The notes beneath the pieces are model-generated. The model had not been told where the DNA came from. It did no database searches and saw only the letters and a program-made list of their open reading frames with translations. From Rhodopirellula sp. SM50 (GTDB taxonomy: Bacteria > Planctomycetota > Planctomycetia > Pirellulales > Pirellulaceae), in contig NZ_NTFY01000015.1 of the NCBI RefSeq assembly GCF_002289565.1, forward strand, positions 1 to 64,000: DNA of 64,000 nucleotides, given 5' to 3'. Positions within the stretch are counted from its first letter, which is position 1, and every line of letters starts with the position of its first letter. The translations under genes were made by a program, and so were the position numbers. Positions 8,186 to 17,600 of this stretch are shown one piece after another.

Positions 8186-9613
8186 GTGACGACTCCAGAC
8201 GAACCGACCACGCTCGACACCGCTGGCGATTCCGATTCGCTTGTCAGCGACGTTGCCGTTTCCGACCGCCCCTGGGAAGAACTCTCCCGCTTGGCCGAAC
8301 AGGGCGACGCCGAGCGGCTGGAAGAATTTCTTTCAGAACTCTCGACGACCGACCAGGCGCTGGCGCTGAGTCGGTTGGATGAAATCCATCGTGTTCAGGT
8401 GCTCAAGGGGCTCGATGCCGAAGACGCCGCGGATTTGATCGCGGCGCTGCCCGAGGTCCAGGCCGCCGAGGCGATCGCGTCGTTGGAACCGGACACCGCC
8501 GCGGCGATCGTCCACGAATTGCCCAGCGACGAACAGGCAGACGTCCTGGGCGATTTGAGCGACCGACAGGCGGCCGCCATCCTGGACGTGTTGCCCGACA
8601 CCGAAGCCGACGCGGCCCGCCAATTGGCGGCCTACGAAGACGACGTCGCCGGCGGAATGATGGTGCTGGAGATGCTTCGCTTTACCCCCGACATGACCGT
8701 CGCGGACGTCATCGCCGAGCTGAATACCAACGCCGAGATCTACAGCGATTTTGATGTCCGCTACGCCTACGTCTGCCAGCACGATGGTTCGCTGGTCGGC
8801 GTGCTGCCGATGCAAAACCTGCTGTTCGTCCGGCGCGGATCCAAACTGGCCGATCTGATGATCACCGATCCGATCTCGGTGCTCGACACGACGCCGCTGG
8901 ACGACCTGATCGAACTCTTCGACGCCCATCACTTTCTGGGTGTTCCGGTGGTCGACCACGGCGGACGCCTGAAAGGAGTCCTGCACCGTGAAGCGGTCAA
9001 TTACGAAGAAACCCGTGCGGCCGAAAGCGACTACCTGAAAAGCCAGGGGATCGTGGGCGGCGAGGAGCTGCGTTCGATGCCGCTGTGGCTTCGTGCCCGG
9101 CGACGCCTGAGCTGGTTGAGCATCAACATCTTGCTCAATATCGGTGCCGCCGCGGTGATCGCCTACTTTCAAGAAACCCTGCAGGCGGTGATCGCGTTGG
9201 CCGTCTTTCTGCCGATCATCAGCGACATGAGCGGCTGCAGCGGCAACCAAGCGGTCGCGGTCAGCATGCGTGAACTGTCGCTCGGTTTGGTGCGTCCCTC
9301 GGAAGTCTTTCGTGTTTGGTGGAAAGAGGTTTCGGTGGGGTTGATCAACGGCGCGGTGTTGGGATTGCTGGTCGCCATCTGTGCCGTGATCTTTGACGGC
9401 AACGGCTACCTGGGGCTGGTCGTCGGCGTTGCGTTATTCGCCAACACGATCGTGGCGGTTTCCATCGGCGGCGTGGTGCCGCTGGTGCTGAAACGATTCG
9501 GGTTTGACCCCGCCGTCGCCAGCGGACCGTTGCTGACCACGGTGACCGACATGTGCGGCTTCTTCTTCGTGTTGGGTTTGGCCACGCTACTGCTCTCGCG
9601 GCTGGTCGCCTGA
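8186..9613 (+). CDS. mgtE: Magnesium transporter MgtE
   Basis: Mg2+-gated Mg2+ channel of the inner membrane. The 475-residue protein has the full MgtE plan: an acidic helical N domain (residues ~30-155, with repeated LDEIHRVQVLKGLDAEDAADL-type units), a CBS pair (~165-285, SDFDVRYAYVCQHDGSLVGV and DAHHFLGVPVVDHGGRLKGV), then about five membrane helices (~310-475) including the pore signature LPIISDMSGCSGNQAVAVSM. The start is GTG at 8186 with a purine-rich AAAAAGG about ten bases upstream. No M-box riboswitch is evident in the upstream space, which instead holds family E repeats. Confidence 0.95.
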   Translation: MTTPDEPTTLDTAGDSDSLVSDVAVSDRPWEELSRLAEQGDAERLEEFLSELSTTDQALALSRLDEIHRVQVLKGLDAEDAADLIAALPEVQAAEAIASLEPDTAAAIVHELPSDEQADVLGDLSDRQAAAILDVLPDTEADAARQLAAYEDDVAGGMMVLEMLRFTPDMTVADVIAELNTNAEIYSDFDVRYAYVCQHDGSLVGVLPMQNLLFVRRGSKLADLMITDPISVLDTTPLDDLIELFDAHHFLGVPVVDHGGRLKGVLHREAVNYEETRAAESDYLKSQGIVGGEELRSMPLWLRARRRLSWLSINILLNIGAAAVIAYFQETLQAVIALAVFLPIISDMSGCSGNQAVAVSMRELSLGLVRPSEVFRVWWKEVSVGLINGAVLGLLVAICAVIFDGNGYLGLVVGVALFANTIVAVSIGGVVPLVLKRFGFDPAVASGPLLTTVTDMCGFFFVLGLATLLLSRLVA

Positions 9614-9770
9614 CAAAGTGGCCAAAGCTTCCAGCTTGCAAAAGTGGCGTAAGCTTCCAGCTTGCGTCCCGGCAAGCGAAAGCTTGCCCCCTACCACACG
9701 CCAAGCGAAAGCTTGCGACGCGGCAAGCTGGAAGCGTGCCCCACTGCGACATCGCAAGCGTGCCCCACAT
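9612..9770. repeat. Cluster of family D repeats after mgtE
   Basis: At least five direct and inverted units built on AAGCTTCCAGCTTGC and GCAAGCTGGAAGCGTGCCCC fill the whole gap between the mgtE stop and the convergent PP2C gene. This could form multiple hairpins at the 3' ends of both genes. Confidence 0.88.
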
Positions 9771-10522
9771 CAGGGCGTCAGCATAATGAGACTCAAATCG
9801 TCCGGCTTGCCGTGCTCGGAGTGCATCCGCTGGGTCGCCTGATCGACCAGCGAGCGCATGCGTTTGATCGGCGGACCGACCCTGGCGAGCGCGCAAACCT
9901 CGTCCAGGTGCAAGTTATCGAACAGCCCATCGCTTGCCAGCAGGATGGTATCGCGTGCGGCCAGGCGAACGGCCGGTCCGATTTCGATGTGCATGCTCTT
10001 GGAACCGACCAGATTGGAGACGTAGTGGCGTTCGTCGTGGTGCATCGCTTCGTCTTCGCCCATCATGCCGGACTGGATGGCATAGCCCACCGGTGAATGG
10101 GACGTCGATTTCCACTTGATCAAACCACGTTGGCCGACGACGAGCGCCATGGAGTCACCGACTTGGTAGCCGCGGGCGACGCGATCCTGAACTTCGATCA
10201 CGGTCAGGGTGGTCGCCGCGCCGATCGCGAGTTCCAGTATTTCGGAATTGGCCCGCTCGATCCCGTCGAGAATCAACGGTCGGAGATCACCGCTGGCGGT
10301 TTGGGACGCCACGCTGTCGCGCAGACATTGCATGGCGATGGCCGACGCCTTGTGCCCGACCGGAGCCCCACCGACACCGTCGGCGACGGCCAACACCAAC
10401 CCGCCATCCAATGTTCCGATGACCGCGGCGCTGTCGTCATTGGGGTCCTGTTTGCCCGGGCAGGTGCGGGCAAACGCCAGCACACGACCTTGGTCATGGC
10501 CGAGGACCTCTGGTTCGTCCAT
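9770..10522 (-). CDS. PP2C-family Ser/Thr protein phosphatase
   Basis: Mn2+/Mg2+-dependent Ser/Thr phosphatase, 250 residues, soluble. Recognised from NDDSAAVIGTLDGGLVLAVADGVGG near the N-terminus (metal-binding Asp residues), GDSMALVV in the middle and DTILLASDGLFDNL toward the C-terminus. The ATG at 10522 begins MDEPEVLGHDQGRVL; the frame is open to a TTG at 10573 but that extension has no family resemblance. It lies 99 bases downstream of a Ser/Thr kinase on the same strand, so the two likely act on common targets. Confidence 0.92.
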   Translation of the reverse strand: MDEPEVLGHDQGRVLAFARTCPGKQDPNDDSAAVIGTLDGGLVLAVADGVGGAPVGHKASAIAMQCLRDSVASQTASGDLRPLILDGIERANSEILELAIGAATTLTVIEVQDRVARGYQVGDSMALVVGQRGLIKWKSTSHSPVGYAIQSGMMGEDEAMHHDERHYVSNLVGSKSMHIEIGPAVRLAARDTILLASDGLFDNLHLDEVCALARVGPPIKRMRSLVDQATQRMHSEHGKPDDLSLIMLTP

Positions 10523-10621
10523 CGCGCTTTCGAGATAGAGTCGCGTCGGTGATGGTGAGTTGGCGGGGAGCAAACGTGAGCCCTACGGCGTCGGTGGGAA
10601 AACAAAGTGCCCGGAAACGAT

Positions 10622-11467
10622 TTAACTCGATTTTCGTTTACGAATGACGTGGCGAATCGCCTTCATCCGTGATTTCTCCCAATCCTGGGCCATTTTACCG
10701 GCATCGGCGTACCGATCGCGCGGCTTGACGGCAACGGATTTACGGATGATGCCGATCAGGTCTGGATGAACGCGTTTGCGAATCGTCGCCGCACCGGGAA
10801 AAGGCCAGTCGAAGGGGTACTCGGGCCACTTGCTGGAAAACAGGCGATAGGCGATCAGGCCGAGTGAAAACACGTCGCTGCGGGTCGACGGTTTTCCCAT
10901 CGCCTGCTCCGGAGGCATGTAGCCGAGTGTCCCGGTCCCCGAACCGTTGATCGTTTGCTGAGCGACCTTGGCGATCCCGAAATCAGCCAGTCGCAACCAG
11001 TCGTCGTCAAACAGCAGGATGTTTTCGGGCTTGATGTCGCAGTGAATCACGCCCATCGAATGGGCGTAAGAGACCGCTTCGAGCAATTGCGACATCAATT
11101 CGAAGCCGAGTTCGAAACGCATGCGCTTGGTCAACCGATCATTGAGCGTTCGTTTGGCCAGCGGCGAGACGATGACGAAATGCCCGTCGATAAAACGGGC
11201 GTCGCGGATCGGCAGGATGTTGGGGTGATCCAGTTCGATCGTCAACTTGACCTCGCGGCGAAATTCATCGATCAGTTCGGGCGTGACCCAGCGTGAATTC
11301 GGGATTTTCAGCGCCACCTTGGTCGACAGCAGGGTATCGGTGGCGGCGTAGACGTCGGCGAACCCTCCCTGACCGATCCGTCGGTTGAGCCGATATTTTC
11401 CCAGACGGCTTCCGACTCGAAGTCGCGGGGCATCGCTGGAAATGGGGTAGTCAGTTCGTTTTGCCAT
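10622..11467 (-). CDS. Soluble Hanks-type Ser/Thr protein kinase
   Basis: Kinase of 281 residues, consisting almost only of the catalytic domain (~20-270) with no membrane segment. Motifs: GQGGFADVYAATD (Gly loop), VALKIP (ATP Lys), HCDIKPEN (catalytic loop, with Cys where Arg is usual, so an RD-minus kinase), ADFGIAK (DFG), and GTLGYMPPEQ. Loss of the Arg suggests activity that does not depend on activation-loop phosphorylation. It ends in a basic tail (RHVIRKRKSS). Followed on the same strand by a PP2C phosphatase and divergent from the M14-type peptidase gene. Confidence 0.93.
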   Translation of the reverse strand: MAKRTDYPISSDAPRLRVGSRLGKYRLNRRIGQGGFADVYAATDTLLSTKVALKIPNSRWVTPELIDEFRREVKLTIELDHPNILPIRDARFIDGHFVIVSPLAKRTLNDRLTKRMRFELGFELMSQLLEAVSYAHSMGVIHCDIKPENILLFDDDWLRLADFGIAKVAQQTINGSGTGTLGYMPPEQAMGKPSTRSDVFSLGLIAYRLFSSKWPEYPFDWPFPGAATIRKRVHPDLIGIIRKSVAVKPRDRYADAGKMAQDWEKSRMKAIRHVIRKRKSS

Positions 11468-11686
11468 GCCTTTGTCGTCAACACCTGATAACCAGGGGAC
11501 CCGTTTGTCGTCGCTCGTCGTCTTCGCTCCGCATCACTTTAGCGTCCATCCGGCGGCAGCGGCGAGCGGTCGACTGCCGTGACGGAGAGAATCGCCCGCT
11601 GCAAAGAATGCACCACGTTCCCTATAATAGAAGCCGATTTGCCCAATACTCATTGAAAGCTGCGCGCTTTGCGATCGTCTTTTTCC

Positions 11687-12757
11687 ATGGTCCCAGGTTC
11701 TTCTCATTCTTCCAGCCAAACTTGGTTCGGCAAGTCCGTCGCTCCCGGCGAATCGGTCAACTCGGAATTGTTGATCACCGAAAGCTACAGCAGTCGGGAT
11801 GTTGGGATTTCCTTGCGGGTGATCCGAGGGCTTCGCGACGGCCCCACGGTTTTCGTCTCCGGGGCGCTCCACGGCGATGAAATCAACGGCACCGGTGCGA
11901 TCCGGTCCCTGATCGCCGACAACGACCTGCAACTCACCGCCGGCACAGTCGTGCTGATTCCGGTGCTGAACGTGCTGGGATTCGAGCGGCACTCACGGTA
12001 TTTGCCCGACCGCCGTGATCTGAACCGTTGTTTTCCCGGCAACGCCAGCGGAAGCATGGCGACACGGATGGCCAAGGTGATCTTTGATGCCATCGTACGC
12101 CGCTGCGATTACGGCGTCGACCTCCACACCGCCGCGGTGCGGCGGACGAATTACCCGAACGTTCGCGCCGATTTTCGCAATCCCGACTGCGTGCGACTGG
12201 CCGAAGCGTTTGGTGCCGGCGTGATCCTCGATGGCAAAGGCCCCAAAGGATCGTTACGTCGCGAGGCCACTCTGGCGGACTGCCCGACGATCGTCGTCGA
12301 GGGCGGCGAAGTCTGGAAGGTCGAACCGTCGATCGTCGAATGCATGAGACGCGGCGTCCTGAACGTGCTGAAAAAACTGGAGATGATGGACGGTGAACCT
12401 GAACTGCCGATCGGGCAGGTCAAGATCAGACAAACCAAGTGGATTCGCGCTGAACGTGGCGGATTCATGGACTTGCACGTCTCCCCGGGCAGCACCGTCA
12501 CCGCCGGGCAGCCGATCGCGACCAATAGCACCTTGGTGCACCAAGACCAGAATCAACTGCTCGCCCCCTTTGACGGGATCGTGATCGGGATGTCGACCCT
12601 GCCCGCGGTCCAGCCCGGCGAGCCCGTCGTTCATCTGGGGCGACTGGCCGGAGCCAAAAGCGCGCGCCGAGTGGAAAAGCACTCCCAGGCCGACGACGTG
12701 CAACGGACCGCCCAGGAACATCTCTCAACCAACATCCAAATCGTCGATCCGAATTAA
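11687..12757 (+). CDS. Succinylglutamate desuccinylase/aspartoacylase-family zinc hydrolase
   Basis: Predicted M14-like zinc hydrolase of 356 residues. Zinc ligands are visible as HGDE (about residue 63) and DLHT (about 145), with VVEGGEVWK as the likely catalytic Glu region. The C-terminal ~90 residues have the barrel-like domain usual in this subfamily (LHVSPGSTVTAGQPIA ... GEPVVHLG). Start ATG 11687. The RimK-like ligase gene follows after 24 bases, so an operon is likely. In other bacteria RimK-like ligases and aspartoacylase-like hydrolases occur side by side and have been proposed to add and remove amino acids on a shared substrate. The substrate here is unknown. Confidence 0.9.
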   Translation: MVPGSSHSSSQTWFGKSVAPGESVNSELLITESYSSRDVGISLRVIRGLRDGPTVFVSGALHGDEINGTGAIRSLIADNDLQLTAGTVVLIPVLNVLGFERHSRYLPDRRDLNRCFPGNASGSMATRMAKVIFDAIVRRCDYGVDLHTAAVRRTNYPNVRADFRNPDCVRLAEAFGAGVILDGKGPKGSLRREATLADCPTIVVEGGEVWKVEPSIVECMRRGVLNVLKKLEMMDGEPELPIGQVKIRQTKWIRAERGGFMDLHVSPGSTVTAGQPIATNSTLVHQDQNQLLAPFDGIVIGMSTLPAVQPGEPVVHLGRLAGAKSARRVEKHSQADDVQRTAQEHLSTNIQIVDPN

Positions 12758-12781
12758 CCCCCAACCCTTGACCGCAACGCC

Positions 12782-14011
12782 ATGAAACTCGGAATCCTCT
12801 CGCGAAGCATCCGCTGCTACAGCACCCGCCGGCTGCGCGAGGCCGCCATCCAACGCGGTCACCAGGTGAAAGTCCTGGACACGTTGAAATTTGCCATCGA
12901 CCTCAAACCCGCCGAGCCCGATCTGTTCTTTCGCGGCAAGCAGCTGTCGCATTACGATGCCGTGCTGCCACGAATCGGGGCGTCGATCACCCAGTTCGGC
13001 ACCGCGGTGGTACGGCAGTTCGAACAGATGGATATCTTCACCACCAACTCCTCCGCCGGCATCTCCAATTCCCGCGATAAACTTCGCAGCCTGCAGATTC
13101 TCAGTCGACACCAAATCGGGATCCCCGAAACGACCTTCGTTCGCGACAAACGGGACGTGCTGCCGGCCATCGAACGCGTCGGCGGCTCCCCGGTCATCAT
13201 CAAACTGCTGGAAGGCACCCAAGGCATCGGCGTGTTGTTGGCGGAATCGGTCAAGGCCGCCGAAGCGATCGTGGAGCTGCTGCAAAGTCAGAAGCAAAAC
13301 GTGCTGATCCAAAAGTTTGTCGCCGAAAGCAAGGGCAAAGACATTCGTGCGTTCGTCGTCGGCGACCAGGTCGTCGGCGCCATGCGTCGCGTCGCCCAAG
13401 GCCAAGAATTTCGTAGTAATGTGCACCGGGGTGGCGTGACCGAACCGGTCGATCTGGCCGATGACTATCGCGAGGCCGCCATCCGGACCACCCAAATCAT
13501 GGGACTGAGAGTCGCCGGCGTCGACATGCTCGAAGGCAAAAATGGCCCCCAGATCATGGAAGTTAATTCGTCCCCAGGACTAGAGGGAATCGAGCACTGC
13601 ACGCAACTGGACATCGCCGGGTCCATCATCGACTACATCGCCGCCCAAGTCGATTTCCCCGAAATTGATTTGCGCCAACGATTGACCGTCAGCCGCGGTT
13701 ACGGTGTGGCCGAAATCCATATCCCCGAAGGATCCGAGTTCGTCAACAAAACCGTCCAGTCATCGGGGCTACGCGAAAAAGACATCAACGCGCTGACACT
13801 CTACCGCGGTTCAACCGTCATTCCCAACCCACGCTCGGATCGCGAATTGATGGCCGGCGATCGACTGCTGTGCTTCGGCAAACTGGAACTGATGCGAGGT
13901 TTGATTCCCAAGAAGACGCGGCGAATTCGCAAGCCCAAAGTCCTCCACCTGCCCGACCTGCCCGTCGCCCACGAAGCCATGACCAGCGATTCCGAAGAGA
14001 CGGGGTCCTGA
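12782..14011 (+). CDS. RimK-like ATP-grasp ligase fused to a C-terminal RCK_C-like domain
   Basis: ATP-dependent carboxylate-amine ligase of the RimK alpha-L-glutamate ligase family, 409 residues. The N-terminal ~95 residues match the RimK preATP-grasp domain (MKLGILSRSIRCYSTRRL). The ATP-grasp domain (~100-295) shows NSRDKLRSLQIL, IIKLLEGTQGIGV, IRAFVVGDQVVGAM and the Mg-binding EVNSSPGLEGIE. After it, ~residues 305-385 (VAEIHIPEGSEFVNKTVQ ... NPRSDRELMAGDRLLCFG) look like the RCK_C/TrkA-C ligand-binding domain of potassium channels. RimK of E. coli is ~300 residues and lacks this part. The fusion suggests control by a small ligand; that is inference. Probably one operon with the preceding zinc hydrolase. 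Confidence 0.9.
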   Translation: MKLGILSRSIRCYSTRRLREAAIQRGHQVKVLDTLKFAIDLKPAEPDLFFRGKQLSHYDAVLPRIGASITQFGTAVVRQFEQMDIFTTNSSAGISNSRDKLRSLQILSRHQIGIPETTFVRDKRDVLPAIERVGGSPVIIKLLEGTQGIGVLLAESVKAAEAIVELLQSQKQNVLIQKFVAESKGKDIRAFVVGDQVVGAMRRVAQGQEFRSNVHRGGVTEPVDLADDYREAAIRTTQIMGLRVAGVDMLEGKNGPQIMEVNSSPGLEGIEHCTQLDIAGSIIDYIAAQVDFPEIDLRQRLTVSRGYGVAEIHIPEGSEFVNKTVQSSGLREKDINALTLYRGSTVIPNPRSDRELMAGDRLLCFGKLELMRGLIPKKTRRIRKPKVLHLPDLPVAHEAMTSDSEETGS

Positions 14012-14082
14012 GCGGGTGGTGCGGCTTCTATCGATATTTGTCGCGCGAAGCGTTTGTATGACTGACGCACCATCAAGTACGC

Positions 14083-14420
14083 CAGGTAGGGGCAACGCCC
14101 CAATCGTTTACCTAGCCCAGCCCAACGGGCTGGGTACCAGCACCAAACGAAAATTGCAGGGCCAACGGCCCGACCGTTTGATTTGACCGAGGAGAAGGCG
14201 GATCAAACGGCCGGACCTTCGGCCCTCTCGACCCCATTGCACATTCACCCCAGCCCGTTGGGCTGGGCTAGGCAAGCTGCAGGGCCGTTGGCCCGTTAAG
14301 AAACAACGCGCCCAACGGATGCGGGCAATGCCCCGTTCATTGACCTAAACCAGTCCGACAGGCCGGGCATCCCCGATAAGGGCAACGCCCCGATGGTTTG
14401 CCCAGTACCGCCCAAGGGAT
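14083..14420. repeat. Cluster of GC-rich palindromes, family H
   Basis: Intergenic stretch with repeated short hairpins: CCCAGCCCAACGGGCTGGGT, CAGCCCGTTGGGCTGGGC, GGGCCAACGGCCC, GGCCGGACCTTCGGCCC, GGGCCGTTGGCCC and GGGCAACGCCCC (three variants). This accounts for most of the 594 bases between the RimK-like gene and the giant cytochrome gene. No gene is visible here. Confidence 0.85.
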
Positions 14421-14605
14421 GTCGATCTAAGTAGCGGAGCCGATCGCAGCGGCACGCCCCCACGTAAAATACCACAGGACCAGTGCGCAATAATACATAC
14501 CCTCCGCGGCTGCGATGCCTACACTGTAGGGACCTCACGGACCTCTCTCCTCGCGCCTCCCAATCCAGTCACTGCGAATTCTCCAAGCAGATTGACCAAC
14601 TTCCC

Positions 14606-17600
14606 ATGAAAACCCTGACGTCCTTCTTCAGTCTTCTGATCGCCGGCGTGATGCTCTTGCCGGGCCAGTCGTCCCACGGCGACGACATCCAGGTGTTGTT
14701 TCTTGGTGACAACGGACACCATCAACCCGGCATCCGATTCCGCGAACTCGAACCGGTCTTGCGGACGCGCGGCATCGCGATGACGTACACCGACCAGATG
14801 TCGGATTTGACGCCGTCCAAGCTGGATCAGTACGACGTGTTGGCGGTCTATGCCAACATTGACGCAATCGCTCCCGACCAGGCCGACGCCATCCTGGATT
14901 ACGTCCGCGGCGGCGGCGGTTTTGTGCCGTTGCACTGCGCGACGTACTGCTTTCGCAATGCCCCCGAAATCGTCGCTTTGATGGGCGCCCAATTTCAACG
15001 CCACGGCACCGGCGTTTTTCGCTCCGAAGTCGCCGCGCCCGACCACGAACTGATGAAGGGATACGGCGGGTTCCAGAGCTGGGATGAAACCTATGTGCAT
15101 CATTTGCACAACGACACCAACCGCACCGTTTTGGAATACCGCACCGACGACGAAGGTCGCGAACCGTGGACGTGGATTCGGACCGAGGGACAAGGCCGCG
15201 TTTTCTACACCGCCTGGGGACACGACTCGCGGACTTGGACGAACCCCGGGTTCCAGAATTTGGTCGAACGCGGGATCCGCTGGGCGGCGAAACAGGATCC
15301 AGCGGCCGCCGGCACCTACCTGGCCGATCAAGCCTTTCCCGTCCCCGCGATGACCAAGATCCCCGACGACGCGGCGGAATTTGAATACGTCGACGTCGGT
15401 GGCCAGATCCCCAACTACACGCCGTCGAAGCAATGGGGCGTTCAGGGCAAACCGCTGAACCTGATGCAAAAACCGCTCGCGCCCGAAGCTTCGATGCAAC
15501 ACCTGGTGGTCCCCGAAGGCTTTCACGTCGAACTGTTCGTCTCCGAGCCGACACTCGGCGGCAAACCGATCTGCATGGCATGGGATGAGCGTGGACGGTT
15601 GTGGGTCGCCGAGACCATGGACTATCCCAACGAACTGCAACCGCCCGGGATGGGGCGCGATCGCATCCGCATCTGCGAAGACAGCGACGGCGACGGCCGG
15701 GCCGACACGTTCACGGTGTTCGCCGAAAACCTCAGCATCCCGACCAGCATCGCGTTTTCTCGCGGTGGCGTGATCGTCCAGAACGCGGTCGAGACGCTTT
15801 ACTTGAAAGACACCGACGGAGACGACCGCGCGGACGAACGTCGCGTGTTGGTATCCGGATGGGATCTCGGCGACACCCACGGCGGTGTCAGCAATTTCCA
15901 GTACGGTCTGGACAACTGGATCTGGGCGATGCAGGGATACAACAATTCCCAGCCCGTCGCGGGTGATCAGACCGAGCGGTTTCGGATGGGATTCTTTCGC
16001 ATGCGTCCCGACGGAAGCGAAATCGAGTTCATCCGCTCGACCAACAACAACACATGGGGACTGGGGATCAGCGAAGAGGGCTTGATTTTCGGTTCGACGG
16101 CCAACGGATGCCCGAGCGTTTTCATGCCGATCCCCAACCGGTACTACGAACGCGTCCGCGGCTGGACACCGTCGCTGACGCTGCAGTCGATCGCCGACAC
16201 CAATGATTTTCAACCGATCACCGACAAGGTGCGTCAGGTCGATCATCACGGCGGATACACCGCCGGCGCCGGTCACGCCCTCTACACCGCCCGCGAATAC
16301 CCTCGCGAGTACTGGAACCGTGTCGCCTTCGTCAACGGTCCGACCGGACACCTGGTCGGCTCGTTCGTGTTGCGTAGCGAGGGCAGTGATTTCCAATCGA
16401 CCAGCCCCTTCAATCTGCTGGCCAGCGACGACGAATGGACCGCTCCGATCATGGCCGAGGTCGGCCCCGATGGCCACGTCTGGGTGATCGACTGGTACAA
16501 CTACATCGTGCAGCACAACCCGACGCCGGAAGGTTTCAAGACCGGCAAGGGCCGTGCCTATGAGACTGAACTGAGAGACAAAAAGCACGGCCGTATTTAT
16601 CGCGTCGTTCCGGATGGTTCTGCGGGAGCCCCCGTGCCCGATCTGTCGAAAGCCGATGCGGCCGGACTCGTTGCCGCGCTTACCCACCCGACCATGCTGG
16701 TTCGCAAACACGCCCAGCGGTTGTTGGTCGAGCGCGGCCGCCGTGATGTCGCCGACGCCTTGATCGAACTGGTGAGCGACCGGCAGGTGGATGAGATCGG
16801 TTTGAACGTCGGCGCGATCCATGCCCTTTGGACGATGCACGGCCTGAGTTTGCTCAACGGTGACCATGCGGTGGCCAACCGAACGGTCGCTTCGGCGCTC
16901 AGGCACCCGTCGGCCGGAGTGCGCCGTAACGCCGTCGCCGTGCTGCCCCCGTCGAGCGACTCGACCCAAGCGATCCTGGACGCCAACTTGCTCGCCGATC
17001 GAGACGCCCATGTGCGGGTCGCCGCGTTGCTGGCCCTGTCCGATTTACCGACCCAATCCAATGCCGCAACGGCGCTGACGGCGGTGCTCACCCATCCGGT
17101 CTCGATGGCTGACCGCTGGACACGCGATGCGCTGACCAGCGCCGCGGCCAACAGCAGCGGTCCGTTTCTGAAATCGTTGGCATCCGTCGCCGAGGTGTCC
17201 GATCAAGCCATCGAACTGATCACGATCGTCAGCGAACACCACGCCCGCGGCGGTGACAACGACGATGCAGCCGAATTGCTCGCCGCTCTCAACGCCGCCC
17301 ATCCCGCCGTCGTCGAAGCGGTATTGCAGGGATTCAGTCAAGGCTGGAAAACCGGACAAACGGTCGCGCTGGACGACACGATCGAAGCCAACTTGGAGAA
17401 ACTGGTCGAACGCGTTTCGCCGGGGTCCAAGGGCTTGCTGGTTCGTCTGGCAACGCGTTGGGGCAGCAAACGATTCTCTCGCTACGGCAAAGAGATCGCC
17501 GACGGATTGTTGAACGTCGTTCGTGATTCGAAGGCCGACGAAGCAGCCCGAGTCGCCGCCGCGTCCCAGCTGGTCGAATTCATGCAGGATGACGGTGACG

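Noticed and set aside
14519-17011. Open frame of 830 codons on the minus strand
   Set aside because: It is antisense to the giant ThuA/cytochrome gene, whose motifs, signal peptide and heme site are unmistakable; high GC at third positions keeps the opposite frame open.
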